64,000 bases of DNA, taken from contig JAPQWV010000017.1 of assembly GCA_027422505.1 (NCBI GenBank), forward strand, positions 21,143,501 through 21,207,500, read 5' to 3'. This stretch comes from Craterostigma plantagineum. Lineage: Eukaryota; Streptophyta; Magnoliopsida; Lamiales; Linderniaceae. The notes under the pieces were generated by a model. It was not told the DNA's origin. It ran no database searches and saw only the letters and a list, made by a program, of their open reading frames with translations. A program made the translations under genes and the position numbers. Positions 45,706 to 56,706 of this stretch are shown here, piece by piece; within the stretch, counting starts at the first letter, position 1; every line of letters starts with the position of its first letter.

Positions 45706-47400
45706 TTAGGGTGGCTGGAAGTCGAGGTACAACATCTCTTTTCTGCTTAAGTTTTCCTCGCCTACATCCATACCTTGGAGGTGTCTCCTTTCGCCGGGCA
45801 GCGATTTCAACTCTAGTGGCGTTCGCTCCTCGACTGGGCTCTTGTCCTTAACTTCTTTGCTGCTTTCGTCGATGGTTATGATGGGTTCGTCGATCTCCTC
45901 CCCACACTTATCGATTTCCATAATCGTGTGCCTATCATACTTGCTGACCTGTGACAGACCTTGCACAGAGAAGAGAAAATCGCGCTCAAATACATCTAAG
46001 AAATAGCATTTATCATCTTGCTCGTTGCTCTTTTTAATCGAATCAGCCATATTGAATGTAACTTTTTCGCCGTCTACTGTCAAGGTTAATGTTCCAACAT
46101 CTATTATGGTCTCGCCTGTAGCTAAGAATGGTCTACCTAGAATTAATGGAACATTTTCATCCTCGTCCATGTCTAAGATCACAAAATCAGCAGGGATAAC
46201 GAACTTATTGACCTTAACTAGAACATCCTCGATAACACCTAGAGGGTATTTTAACGATCTATCGGCCAATTGAATACTCATTCTAGTGGGTCGTGGTTCA
46301 CCTAATTCTAAACGCTTAAACATGGAGTACGGCATTAAATTTATACTAGCACCTAGATCAGCTAAAGCATGTTCAACAACTAAATCACCTATCAAACAAG
46401 GAATAGTAAAACTCCCTGGGTCCTTGAGCTTTTTCGGTATCTTGCTCTGGAGTATCGCTGAGCACTCTCCTCGTAGGTATACCATGGAGACGTGTTCGAG
46501 CTTCCGTCGGTTCGTCAGCAAGTCCATTAGGAACTTAACGAAACTGGGCATCTGCACAATAGCTTCAATAAACGGTAAGTTAATATGTAATTCTTTGCAC
46601 ATACCCATAAATCTGCCAATTAGCGCCTCGTCTTTGTCCTTCTTCAACCGTGTTGGATAGGGAATCTTCGGCTGGTACGGCATCACTGGTGGCCGCTCAT
46701 TCTCCCTCGCTTTTTCTATTTCGGGTGCAGCCTCCTCCTTTTTAGGTTGCTCTTTTTTAGGTGCAACTTCCCTCAACCGAGCTGGGTACGGGATCTTTGG
46801 TTGATACGGCTTCACGAATGGTCGCGTCTTTCTCTCGTCATCCTTGACCTTCTCGACTCCGTCGCTCTTGCTTTCCTCTACTTCTGGCTCGTCGTGGCCC
46901 TCGAAATCGACTTTCTCCTTTAAATTTTGCTTGGTGGGAGCTTCATGTAATCCTCTCCCGCTCCTCAGGGTTACCGCATTGCAATACTCCTTGGGGTTTG
47001 TCTCGGTGTAGCTCGGGAGTGGTCCTTGATTTCGCCCCGCCATTTGCTTTGCTAATTGCCCCACTTGCTGCTCCAACCTCTTGATCAAGGCATCTGTATT
47101 CTGAGCACGCAAGTCGTTTGCCTCCATGTACTCCTCCATCTTCGTCATTCGGCTTTCGTGGGCTGCGGTGGTGCTACTGAAATTCGTGAGAAGTGCCTTC
47201 ATCATGTCCTTCATCTCCCTCATGTCGTCGGATCCTCCCGCGGGCGCGTTCTGGTACTGTCGTGGTTGCCCGTTTTGGAACCCGGAAGGTCTGGGCTGAA
47301 ATCCTGGTGGTCCTTGGCTCTGATGGTTCTGATTCCCGTACGCCAGGTTTGGATGTGCCCGAGGCTGGAAACTTCGCTGGCCGCCTTGGTAATTTCCCAT
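45706..47400 (-). pseudogene. Gypsy gag C-terminus and aspartic protease
   Basis: Continues the gag at 48352 in another frame; the shift lies between 47174 and 47400. It has a Pro/Lys/Glu-rich linker with repeated KPYQPKIPYPARL and MPYQPKIPYPTRL, then a retropepsin domain with ALADLGASINLMP near 46350 and LILGRPFLAT near 46140. Ends in a Leu/Glu-rich tail. No RT follows. Confidence 0.85.
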
Positions 47401-48352
47401 ATAATACTACGTGTTCCAGCGGCTGTCCAAGTTGGCAATCTGAGGTCTCATGGGCTGCGCCGCAAATCCCGCATAATGGTAAGTAAGGCGTGTGCTGTGT
47501 CGGTGTGGTGGTGGCCACGGCGTTCACGGGCTGAGTCTGCCCGGACTTGGGAAGCAATGCACCAATAACTGTCTGCAACTGTGAGTTCGTCGAAGCGATT
47601 TGCTGCTGGAGCGCCTCGATCTTGGCATTAGTGGCCGTCTCCTCGCTAACTCCGAACACACCGGTTGTCTTCATCCAGGTATTACCCCTCATGAAACTGT
47701 TCCTCGAGTAGTCCTCAATCAAATTCCACGCGTTGGTGGCGTTGAGCTTCACGAGCCCTCCTCCAGCGGCTCCGTCTAACATATGGACCGTCTGATCATT
47801 GATCCCCTCGTGGAATCGGTTGATCTGGGTTGCCTTCGACATCCCGTGCTGTGGGCACCTCTTCAATAGCGCCTTGTAACGCTCCCACACCTCGTAAAGA
47901 TTTTCAGACTCTTTCTGATGGAATAAAGAGATTTCTGTCTTCAATCGTAGCACCTTTGACAGTGGGAAGTAGTGGCCGATAAACGCAGCTCGCAGCTCCT
48001 CCCAGGTGGTGATCGAGCGAGGTGGTAACATCTCAAGCCAATCCTTGGCTCTGAACTTCAAAGAGAACGGAAACAACATGAGCTTAATCGCGTCGCCCGG
48101 AACACCATTGATTTTGATGGTGTCGGTCACCGTCAGAAACGCCTTCAGATGGGAGTAAGGATCGTCATCGGGGTTGCCCTCGAACTGGGCCGTCTGAAAA
48201 ACCATCTGAAGCCAAGAATGCTTCAGTTCAAAATTGTTGTTCTCGATCGGCGGGATGACAATCGCCGATTCCGTACTGCCTAGCGCGTCATTCCTGAGGA
48301 GATCCTGTAGTGATGGCTCCACCTCGTGGACGGGTACTCTATGGTCCGCCAT
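47174..48352 (-). pseudogene. Gypsy gag (retrotransposon gag domain, C-C-H-C knuckle)
   Basis: ATG at 48352. The retrotransposon gag domain spans about residues 50-200 (WLEMLPPRSITTWEELRAAF and FHEGINDQTVHMLDG). A zinc knuckle CGICGAAHETSDC is near residue 300. It forms the particle. The frame is open for 392 codons and then collides with the shifted frame that continues into the protease. Confidence 0.88.
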
Positions 48353-48518
48353 GTCTACTTCTGTATCTGGACTAAAAGAAATCGACTCGTAAAAGAAATA
48401 ACAAAAATAACAATAACTAGAAGAACAAATAACGCCAAGAGTAATAAAGAAAAGAAAAGGAAAACTTCAAATAAAATGGCTAAATTACCGAACTATGGTG
48501 TTCCTAATATCAATTTAT

Positions 48519-48536
48519 TCCCCGGCAACGGCGCCA
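48519..48536 (-). promoter_or_regulatory. Primer binding site, tRNA-Asp type
   Basis: On the minus strand TGGCGCCGTTGCCGGGGA, six bases from the LTR, the classic Athila/Tat primer site. Confidence 0.9.
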
Positions 48537-48542
48537 AAAACT

Positions 48543-50064
48543 TGATCGACACGTGGTGTGTGAATGAAAAGTGCGACAAGTAATAATTAAAACGAATACC
48601 TAATTACTATCACCGACGTGCGTTAGGCAGTGGACCTATCGTTTGTAGTGCAGTAAAGTGAGTAAACGAGTATCGAACACAAGGAATAAATCAAGTACTA
48701 GTAGTGACCTATCGACTCGATATTTAGCCTAATAAAATACGCAAATTGTTTTATAACTTAACCTAACAGATTATATCTAACTCAACTAGAGATTCAAAGA
48801 CGCTTAAAACGGATACGAAGCTTCAGATAATAAAGATGTGCTCGGGATTCGAATCCCGCTAGGTGCTATCGGCTAAGACACTAAAATCGTTCCTACGTGA
48901 TTTTGACTAGATCGCAGTAATTTTCCTACCCGCTCGCGAGTTTGCTGTCGCCCTAAACGCTCGCGGGGATCTAAAATTCAGTAATTACTAACGGCGAGGA
49001 TCGAGTATTTGCTTTCGCCCTATACTCGATTTCTATCTTCTACGAACGGCCTAAACGTTGTTTAGCTGTCGCCCTAAACGTTTTTCCATACGACTACTTA
49101 ACACATAGACATATTAAAGTAACGAAACAATATCATAGAACGATAAATAGTCAAACACATAGTCACGATAATCATAAGTCTTAACTACGAAACATCCTAG
49201 CGTTCATCTAATCCCAAACACAAAGGAGAATTAGCTACGCATAATAGACGGGAAAACAACGAAAGAAATAAGGAATAAAGGCGAAGAATTCATATTCTTG
49301 ATATCCGGATGATCTGCGATGGAAGCGTCAATGATTCTTCGTTCTTCGTTCAATTGGGCGTGATTTCGTCGATGATCCGTCTCTTGCGCTCCGGGACGCG
49401 AATCTGTGTTCTTTTGTGCTATTTTTCGTCTCTAGAGGGATTAGGGTTTGATCTCTGGTCGGTTCCCCCCTTTCTGGGTCGAATTTGGGCTTTTTATAGT
49501 GAAATTCGACACTGTCACGGCCGTGACACTCTCTGGGCAAAAATTGAGCTTACTGCCGCTCGTCACGGCCTAGTGCAGTAGCGTCACGGCCGTGACCCTC
49601 TCAACAGCTTTGCGGCAGTTTCGTATTTCTCTAGGATGGATGGGTAAACGATGTCCGAATGACCTGAAATTTTAACCATAGATAGAAGACTTGTCAATAT
49701 TCATTCTGACCAAAGGAATTCTCAATCCGAGGTCTAGATTGAGAGATATGAATTTTCTAATTTTGCTGCTGCTATGGGTCACGGCCTGGTGCAATATGTG
49801 TCACGACCGTGACCATCTTCAGTCTAACTCTCTGCCAAGTGTCACGGCCAGGTGCACTATGTGTCACGGCCGTGACCTTCACCAGTTTTCATCGTTTTCG
49901 CGCCGTTTTGCCTCGTTTTCGCTCCTTTTCGCCCGAAACTTGTCCTAAAGCCTTATAATACCAAAACAAGCAGAAATATGGTTAATAAGTGCATAAAATG
50001 ACTATAAAAACTCTATTATGAGCCAATTAAATACTATGATAAACGTACTACGATACATTTATCA
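48543..50064 (-). repeat. 5' LTR of gypsy element (1522 bp)
   Basis: Near-identical to 42473-44016 apart from scattered substitutions and the 22-base loss at the first palindrome. Confidence 0.93.
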
Positions 50065-50705
50065 GTAACCCGGGTAGTAGCCACTGGGTAACACTAAGAA
50101 GAGTACTCAGATATTTAAAGCACACTATTAATCACGGCATACTATACTCGAGATATCCCGCGGTACTAGAAGGGTATTGCGATGCGAATTGGATATCTGA
50201 TAGTAAAGACTCCAAATCCACGAGTGGTTATATATTTACCATCGGTGGAGGAGCAGTTTCTTGGAAGTCCTCCAAACAAACGTGCATAGCTCGATCCACG
50301 ATGGAGTCGGAGTTCATCGCACTAGATAAAGCCGGCGAAGAAGCAGAATGGCTTCGAAATTTCCTGGAGGATATGCCGTGTTGGAACAAATCTGTGCCAC
50401 CAATTATGATTCACTAGGATAGCATGGCAGCTATTGGCAGGGCACAGAACTGTATGTATAACAGTAAGTCTCGGCACATTCGTCGGAGACATAACACCGT
50501 AAGACAACTTATCTCTAGCGGAATAATTTCCACCGACTATGTAAAGTCAAAGGAAAATATTACGGATCCGCTGACAAAAGGCATAGCTAGAGATCAGTTA
50601 GACAACGCAGTAAGGGGAATGGTACTAAAAATCCACACAGCAAAGAACAAAAACATTGGTAACTCAACCTCTATGAGTGGAGATCCCACGAACTTGGTTC
50701 AATGA
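50065..50705 (+). pseudogene. Copia pol, second part: RNase H
   Basis: Continues the pol cut at 42472, after the duplicated GTAAC. Shows [26 protein letters not shown] and TMESEFIAL typical of copia RNase H, with a stop near 50415 and an otherwise readable frame ending at 50705. Confidence 0.87.
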
Positions 50706-51207
50706 GACAACTAAGCTGTGATTAGTTCATTAGTATACATGGAAACTAATAAAGTCCATTCTCGAGAGCTGCCCAAGTTTTTTCCCGATGACATGTGGTT
50801 AGGGTAAGCACTTATGCTTCTAATGATAACTATACCAAATTGGTGGAGTATTTCGGGCTACTCTAGGATTAAGTCCTAATAGTCGGTCACCTATATAAGT
50901 GTGAAGTGGTGCTGCTTCAATGGAAAACACTTATGAATCGGAGATATGGTCCACGGCCGAAAAGGACACAACGTGAGAATCGAAAAGAGATCAGATTCGT
51001 CACTGTGTGTATACTGTTGTCTAGGTTACACAAAAAGCCGCCAGTTCAAGACATCACGTTCACTGAGCAGCGAGTAAATCCGATAGTATTTCTGGGAAGG
51101 TTCAAAGCCACAAGCTACCTACCATGATGTAGTGATGGGTCGTTGGGACTTTCTTGCTAGAGTCAGCATGCATAGCAGCTGCATTAATTTCCATTCATGT
51201 GGGGGAT
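50706..51207 (+). other. 3' untranslated region and PPT of copia element
   Basis: Non-coding up to the 3' LTR. The purine run tgtgggggatt (51199-51207) directly before the LTR is the likely PPT. Confidence 0.7.
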
Positions 51208-52471
51208 TGTTGGATTTTTTATAAGGTTGGGCCAATGGACCCAAATGGGATTATTAACCCAATAAATCCAAGTTGCTCGGTTTTTATATCGAGAATCCAT
51301 CGTTAGTCGAAAATCAAAATTGATGAAAGATTCATAATCTACGTTTTGAGAGGAATTTTTCGAATATTAATTTGCTCAAAAACCGATGTCGGGTGAATGA
51401 GAAATTAATTATTAAAGTCTAACCCAATAAGGATAAAATAAATGGGAAAAGAAAATAGAGAAAACTTGGTGTCCCACATTGGTTAGACACATCAAGTTTC
51501 TCCTCCTTATATATGTTTTCCTAACATTACTTGTTAACCAAGTGATGAGCCCAATGAGGTGAGCTCAATGGCCAACGGGCGAGCCCCGCCAGAGCCCTCG
51601 CGCGCGGCCCGCTAGCCCAAGCCCAAATTCGGAATTAAATTTATGCTCCGGTGAAGTGGCATTGACGACGTGGCACCGATGGTGACGTGGTGGCTAGGTG
51701 ACAAGGCGCGACGCTGACGTGTCGCCCACGTGGCGCGCGGTGTGGCGAGACGTGACAGACTTGCTGACGTGGCGGGTTTGATGACGTGTCGGTGGCACGT
51801 GGGCATAAAGGGCTATGTGGCTCTAACGTGGCGCACACGTGGCCATGACTAGACGGTGATGAGGTGGCGAGACCCATTAGGGTTGATGGGGCGCTCCAGT
51901 TCGACCAAAGGACCCGTTGGTTCACACAAGCAAACCGACCCGGGTCGGGTCGGGCGGGTCGCCCGAACCACTGGGTCGCTTCAGAAGGGGTGCGATCTGG
52001 AGCGTTGGATCCATATCGGATGGCTCAGATTTAATCTGGGAAAAAGACAAGGGAGGTGACTATTCACAAATTGGTCCCTGCCCAGAAGTTGCAGCCCTTC
52101 ACAGATTCGCCCCAGACCCCTTGAAAACCTATAAATAGACCCCTACAGAATTGGAAATATTCATTCAATCATTCAATTGAATCCCTAAGCATACAAGTTA
52201 GAAGCATTCTAGTCCAGTTGAGTAATAAAGCGAGAAAGGCTCGAGTCTTTAGTTGATCCGCCCGATAATTTCGTTACGGTGTGCGACGTTTCAAAATTCC
52301 TGAAGTCATTGTATCTTCGGGACGTATTGCGACAACCCGATGCACTGAAATACGGGGTAATAACGTCTTACGGAAAGCGTACGAAGTACGTGCCTCGACT
52401 TCTACGTATAGCCGAAACTCTGTCCGATTTTTACGAGCACCACCAACCAGATGCCAACACCGGTACCAACA
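51208..52471 (+). repeat. 3' LTR of copia element (1264 bp)
   Basis: Matches 37851-39116. TATA box cctataaatagacc at about 52130. The CG content of the promoter zone (51590-51990) is better kept than in the 5' LTR. Confidence 0.93.
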
Positions 52472-52755
52472 ACTTCGAAAAATCTCGGCGTTCATTTAGC
52501 ACAAAAACCACACCAACTATGAACGGAATGAGAACGATAGCAGAGACAATATTTTAGGTGTTAGTTTCTCTATATCTTGTGTTCTTTTTCTTAGGCCTAA
52601 TGACCCTATTTATAGCCAAATAATTTCTAATAATTTTTTTTAATTACATGACATACACGTTTGAGGACTGGTTTAAACCACTTCAAAAACCACTCCAAAA
52701 ACCAACTCCTCATTCACATATCAATATATTTTAAATAATCTAACACAATACACGT
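52472..52755. other. Right flank of the copia insertion, intron of the pseudogene
   Basis: Begins with the ACTTC duplication. AT-rich. The string ccctatttatagccaaataa may be the remnant of another LTR or promoter in reverse. No exon recognised. Confidence 0.45.
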
Positions 52756-52996
52756 TATTTCTTGGACGTTGGGGCGCTTCGACGCAGAAATAACGCTGCT
52801 TAACGCTTTCCATCGACTGCTCATCTTTGCGTGAGCGTAGTTAAATATATCCGTGCTGGCGTTTCCACCTAATTCGAGGATCGATTTGAGGAGTTTGAAA
52901 GCCCTCAGCTGAGAATCTTTAGAGACGCTCATTTCCGCGAATTGTATCTATCGCGCCATGTTTTAGTACACGTTGTAGTCCTTCACGATCTCCCAT
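52756..52996 (-). pseudogene. Fourth exon of alliinase-like pseudogene, two in-frame stops
   Basis: Acceptor ctcccatctgtgg (complement cag|ATGGGAG) at 52997. The frame set by the previous exon reads WEIVKD, then TAA (52965-52963) and TAG (52950-52948), then SVSKDSQLRAFKLL and YAHAKMSSRW, and leaves at a donor near 52756. Family members have an uninterrupted exon here. Confidence 0.8.
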
Positions 52997-53522
52997 CTGT
53001 GGTATATGTATGTATATATTTATTGGGATTATAACCTAGGTGTTGTCGCACTTTGGAAAATTAAAAAAGTTGTCAGACCCGAGATATAACGTAAAATGGT
53101 CCTCGATTTTTAGCACAAGGAACCAATTTAGTTCTAATGCTCTGCGTGGACCAATTTAGTCCCCGATTGTCGCTTTGAACCAAATTGGTCCTAAATTGAA
53201 TGGAAAATTGACACGTATCAACATGCGATTGGCCAGACTTAAGAAAATTATATATAAAAAGGAAAAATTTCAAAAAGAAAAAGAGATAAATACGTCGATT
53301 ATAATGTAGCGCCTGTACTGTAGATATGTATGTATATATATGGGGATTATAACATAGATGTTGTCGTACTTTGGAAAATTAAGAAAGTTGTCGGGCTCAG
53401 AGGCAATGCTCCGCTTATCGCTATTTGATTTCAGGAAGGAGCCTTCAATTTCTAATACACACACACACACACGAATACGTCGATCAAGCCTATGCATACC
53501 TTTAAAAAAAATAATCGCATAC
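52997..53522. repeat. Intron with a direct repeat of about 80 bp
   Basis: The segment tatatttattgggattataacc... at about 53010-53083 is repeated with few changes at about 53333-53402; both run into aaagttgtc. Between them lie three aaccaatttagt-type words and an A/T-rich spacer. A (CA)n run sits at 53457-53472. Confidence 0.65.
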
Positions 53523-53833
53523 CTGAATCTACTCCCTGCATGGCCGGTGAGCTTCGAAATCCTAAAGATCATGACGTCCTCTTCGGCAGGAGAAGGAATA
53601 GCGGTAAAATGAGGCCAATAGTACGCACGGTCGTAAACAAATTTAGCCGAAGGCCAACCCTTATACACGGCCTCCCTCAAATTTCCTTCGGGATTATTAG
53701 GCGAATTGACGAACTCGATAACGGGTTCGGCGTCGTAACAACCTGACGAAGATGACGACTAGGCGTTGCTTATCAGCTGAAGTGCGTCTCCTTCAAACTC
53801 AAAGTTCTTGATCTCAAAGTATTCGTCTGCAAT
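53523..53833 (-). pseudogene. Third exon of alliinase-like pseudogene with PLP-lysine motif, one stop
   Basis: Acceptor cgtacag|ATT at 53833, donor CAG|gtatg at 53523. It reads IADEYFEIKNFEFEGDALQL, an in-frame TAG at 53761-53759, then VIEFVNSPNNPEG (substrate/cofactor loop), AYYWPHFT and ISKLTGHAGSR. The Lys in that last motif holds PLP in the family. Apart from the stop the exon is well kept. Confidence 0.85.
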
Positions 53834-54613
53834 CTGTACGCATGCATGTAATTTATGCATCGCATTCAAATACGGTTACGATATAGGAAACAAAAGTGTG
53901 CGCTCAAATTGTTCCTGAGGAAATGGCCGTGCCCATTCAACCATACACTTTTATGTTTTGGATGACCAGGGGAACCCTGGCCGGGACGAGAGGCCAGGTA
54001 AACCCCACGATCAGTGTACGCAACAGCATGTAAACCACGCCAATTGGTTCATTTAACCACACTAGTTCTGACGCATGTGTGACTGACTGACTGACTCATT
54101 CAAGGAAAAGTTCGCAATGAATATACACCATTTTAAATAGGTCATTAAAAAAGAAAAGAAAATCACGAGCTCGAAATTCTTCCTCATGAAGAAAATAGCC
54201 TTGGCCTATACAACACTACGTTTTCTATGACCGTGGAAACCCTAGTTAGGGGATTAGGTAAACCCCGAGTCACTGACGAAGGTATAAAGTCAAGTCAGTG
54301 GGGTCCAATCAAATTGGACACGCCTCTTAGTATATTTTTTTTTAATTTTAATCATACAATTAGATAAGTCAAGGTATATTATAAATAAAAAAATTATAGT
54401 GTCCAGTGATCCTATTGGGCCTCACATGGCTCCGCCACTGCCCCGAGCGTCAGCACATAACCTACAAAGCATGCCGAATGTTCAACCACACACATCGAGG
54501 CCTATGTGTGCCGACTCACTCAAGGAAAAGTAAGCAATGAAAGCCTACGCTTTATTCAGGTCAAAAACTTTGCGCAAAAAAGATTACCCTTTTGGAAAAA
54601 ATCACTAACTAAC
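53834..54613. other. Intron with diverged short repeats
   Basis: Similar words occur around 54090-54115 and 54510-54540 (cactcaaggaaaagtaagcaa and relatives), and gtaaacccc-type words at 54000 and 54260. The segment 54310-54430 starts gggtccaatcaaattggaca and looks like a small repeat element of unknown class. No gene. Confidence 0.4.
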
Positions 54614-54911
54614 CGGGTAGGATGGGTTCGAGGTCACAACTGTCGCCCGCGACGACGATAAATTCGTGGAAAGGGCGTAAACGGCCGCACCTAAAAGCTG
54701 GGTCAAACCCGCCCCGAACAATATGAACTTCCCATACGTGACGGCATTTTTCGCTATTTCGTGAACCCTACGAATGCGTGCTTCGACTTCCTTGGAGACT
54801 GTCGGTTTATCGTACGCAAAAACGTAGCTTATCCTGTGCCAGCCCGGGACAACGACGGCGCTGCATAGCCGCGTGCTCGGCCCAAAATGGCTCCAAGAAT
54901 AAAGGTCTCCG
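54614..54911 (-). pseudogene. Second exon of alliinase-like pseudogene, open
   Basis: Acceptor ctgcag|CGG at 54911 and donor CCCG|gttagt at 54614. The frame is open across 99 codons: AVVVPGWHRISYVF, HEIAKNAVTYGKFILFGAG, TQLLGAAVYALS, VTSNPSYP. These are the N-terminal motifs of the alliinase PLP domain. No ATG lies inside it, so it is easy to miss. Confidence 0.85.
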
Positions 54912-55414
54912 CTGCAGTTATAATTATTCGTAACTTCTTAATTAATTTAATAATTTTTTGTTGAAGTTGATATTAATCACATACTTCGTCTGATTTTAAA
55001 TACATATCGTTTTACACTTATTTTTGTTTTTTAATACAAGTCGTTTGACTATTCAAGAAAAATATCTTGAATATTTATAGCTTTGGCCCTCATCATAAAT
55101 AAAAATAATCAGACTAAAGAAGATAAAATAATTAACTAAGGGTATATTAGAAACTTTACTTGTTTTTTAATGTGTGCAAATTGCTTAAAGAGGGAGTACT
55201 CATTAGCCAGATGAATTATGGAATTACTAATTGAGGATGAGTTAATTTGATTGCTACATACACAAACTTTATTGGCTGGCTTACCCAACTAAATGAATGG
55301 TTTTGGAACACCCAAGATTGGAGCGGGTCGGTTTTATCCGTTTAGATCGATTTATGTAAAGGAAAATTAGATTATTTTTCGTCCCATCTAGAAATTATTT
55401 ATTATAACAAAAAC
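54912..55414. other. First intron of alliinase-like pseudogene
   Basis: AT-rich; no repeat or gene recognised. Confidence 0.5.
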
Positions 55415-55660
55415 CTGTCAGCATTGGCCGCACAGTCAAGGGAAAGCACAGAGCAATCGTCTCCTTCGTAGCATGTGTTGCACTCACAGATAGGGTTTCC
55501 ATCTTTAACTAAACCATCCACGAAAGCTCTTCCATGGCCCGAACATGAAATTGAAGCTATGGCTTCTGCTTCTTATGCGGCTTTTCGAGTCCAACTCAAC
55601 TTATTATTACAACAGTCATTTTTCGGATCATCGCTTCAAAGATAGCTGTGACATGAAACC
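55415..55660 (-). pseudogene. First exon, copy A: EGF-like domain with stop
   Basis: The minus-strand reading gives the alliinase EGF-like domain (ISCSGHGRAF, NPICECNTCYEGDDC) and ends DCAANAD at a donor at 55415 that fits the acceptor of exon 2 in phase. An in-frame TAA lies in the Lys/Ala-rich helix before it, and the 5' end has no usable start. Nearly identical to copy B for 200 bases. Confidence 0.8.
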
Positions 55661-55783
55661 AGCGCGAGCCGTTTTCTAGACATATTTATATGTAATGTTG
55701 TTCTACCCTTTATTTGCTTCTCTATATATAGAAGGTAGGAACTTCCCAGAAAAATTATGATGAAGGGCCAATAAAAAGTCTCG

Positions 55784-56140
55784 TTACCGAAAAAAAAAGA
55801 ATATAAAGAAATAAACGACGAGATAATATGTATGTATATGTATTGACGAGCTCTTATTGGACGGGTCAAGGGAAAGCACAGAGCAATCGTCTCCTTCGTA
55901 GCATGTGTTGCACTCACAGATAGGGTTTCCATCTTTAACTAAACCATCCAAGAAAGCTCTTCCATGGCCCGAACATGAAATTGAAGCTATGGCTTCTGCT
56001 TCTTCTGCAGCTTTTCGAGTCCAAGTCAGCTTACTATTACAGTCCTTATTCAGATCATCGCTTCGAAGATCGCTGTAATAAGGCTTCGTCGCAAGAAATA
56101 TGTTAAGAGCAATGGAGCTAATAAGCAAACACTGTAACAT
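55784..56140 (-). pseudogene. First exon, copy B: signal anchor plus EGF-like domain, start codon hit by insertion
   Basis: ATG at 56140-56138. A hydrophobic N-terminus (LLISSIALNIFLA), a linker, then the EGF-like domain with six cysteines. The reading leaves homology after CSVLSLD and runs into the duplication border. The copy faces copy A across about 130 bases of unrelated and promoter-like DNA. Its 5' UTR now lies beyond the LTR element at 58775, because that element integrated into the ATG itself (target ACATG). Confidence 0.8.
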
Positions 56141-56141
56141 G

Positions 56142-56479
56142 TGTTGGGATAATTGTCAAATTTTTAATTTCGGGCCAGCGGTAGTTGTATTTGGACCCCG
56201 CGACAATTTATCAGGATATTAATTAAAGCCGATAGAGAACACCGAGATTTTTACGTGATTCGGCCAATGCCGCCTACATCCACGGAGAGACAAAAGTTTT
56301 ACTATATTTGCGAATATTACACTGTACAAAATAACGGTCGTGTTTAAACCCAAACTCGGGACCCCTTACTCACTCGGGTAATGTTTTTGTACCCACTCTC
56401 AACTACCTAGTAAAACATTACACCCGCTCTTACCCTTATCCGCCCGGACAAGATTTTTTTCTTTTCTTTTTCCCTCTCA

Positions 56480-56540
<61 letters not shown>

Positions 56541-56706
56541 CTCTGCCTCTCTCTCTCTCGTTACTTGTTTTGGGGTGAATTACAATGAAAACCTATAAGA
56601 CTATTTATAGGCACTAAAGAAGCAAAAATCGTCACTGCTTAGGTCATAAGAGGAAGAATTCGATTTGCTCTCTTATGCTCCATTTTCCATGTTGAAAAGT
56701 CAACAA
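56142..56706 (-). repeat. 3' LTR (565 bp) with long (CT)n run
   Basis: Contains about 80 bases of CT repeats at 56480-56563. The other LTR has a shorter run, which accounts for most of the 40-bp length difference. Confidence 0.9.

Larger units (their letters stand above)
42473..50064 (-). mobile_element. Non-autonomous Athila/Tat-type gypsy element (gag-protease only)
   Basis: LTRs at 48543-50064 (5', minus orientation) and 42473-44016 (3'), target duplication GTAAC at 42468-42472 and 50065-50069. The PBS matches tRNA-Asp, as in Athila-type gypsy. The internal 4.5 kb encodes gag and an aspartic protease, but no RT, RNase H or integrase at all. It would depend on enzymes of a full relative. 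It is nested in the copia pol. Confidence 0.93.
37851..52471 (+). mobile_element. Ty1/copia retrotransposon with 1.27-kb LTRs, host to a nested gypsy element
   Basis: 5' LTR 37851-39116 and 3' LTR 51208-52471, both TGTTGGATTT...CCAACA. Target duplication ACTTC at 37846-37850 and 52472-52476. The internal part has gag (39144-39755) and pol (39737-42472 and 50065-50705), cut by the gypsy element at 42473-50064. Without that insertion it is about 7 kb. Pol has several stops and frame changes, so it is inactive. It sits inside the alliinase-like pseudogene. Confidence 0.94.
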
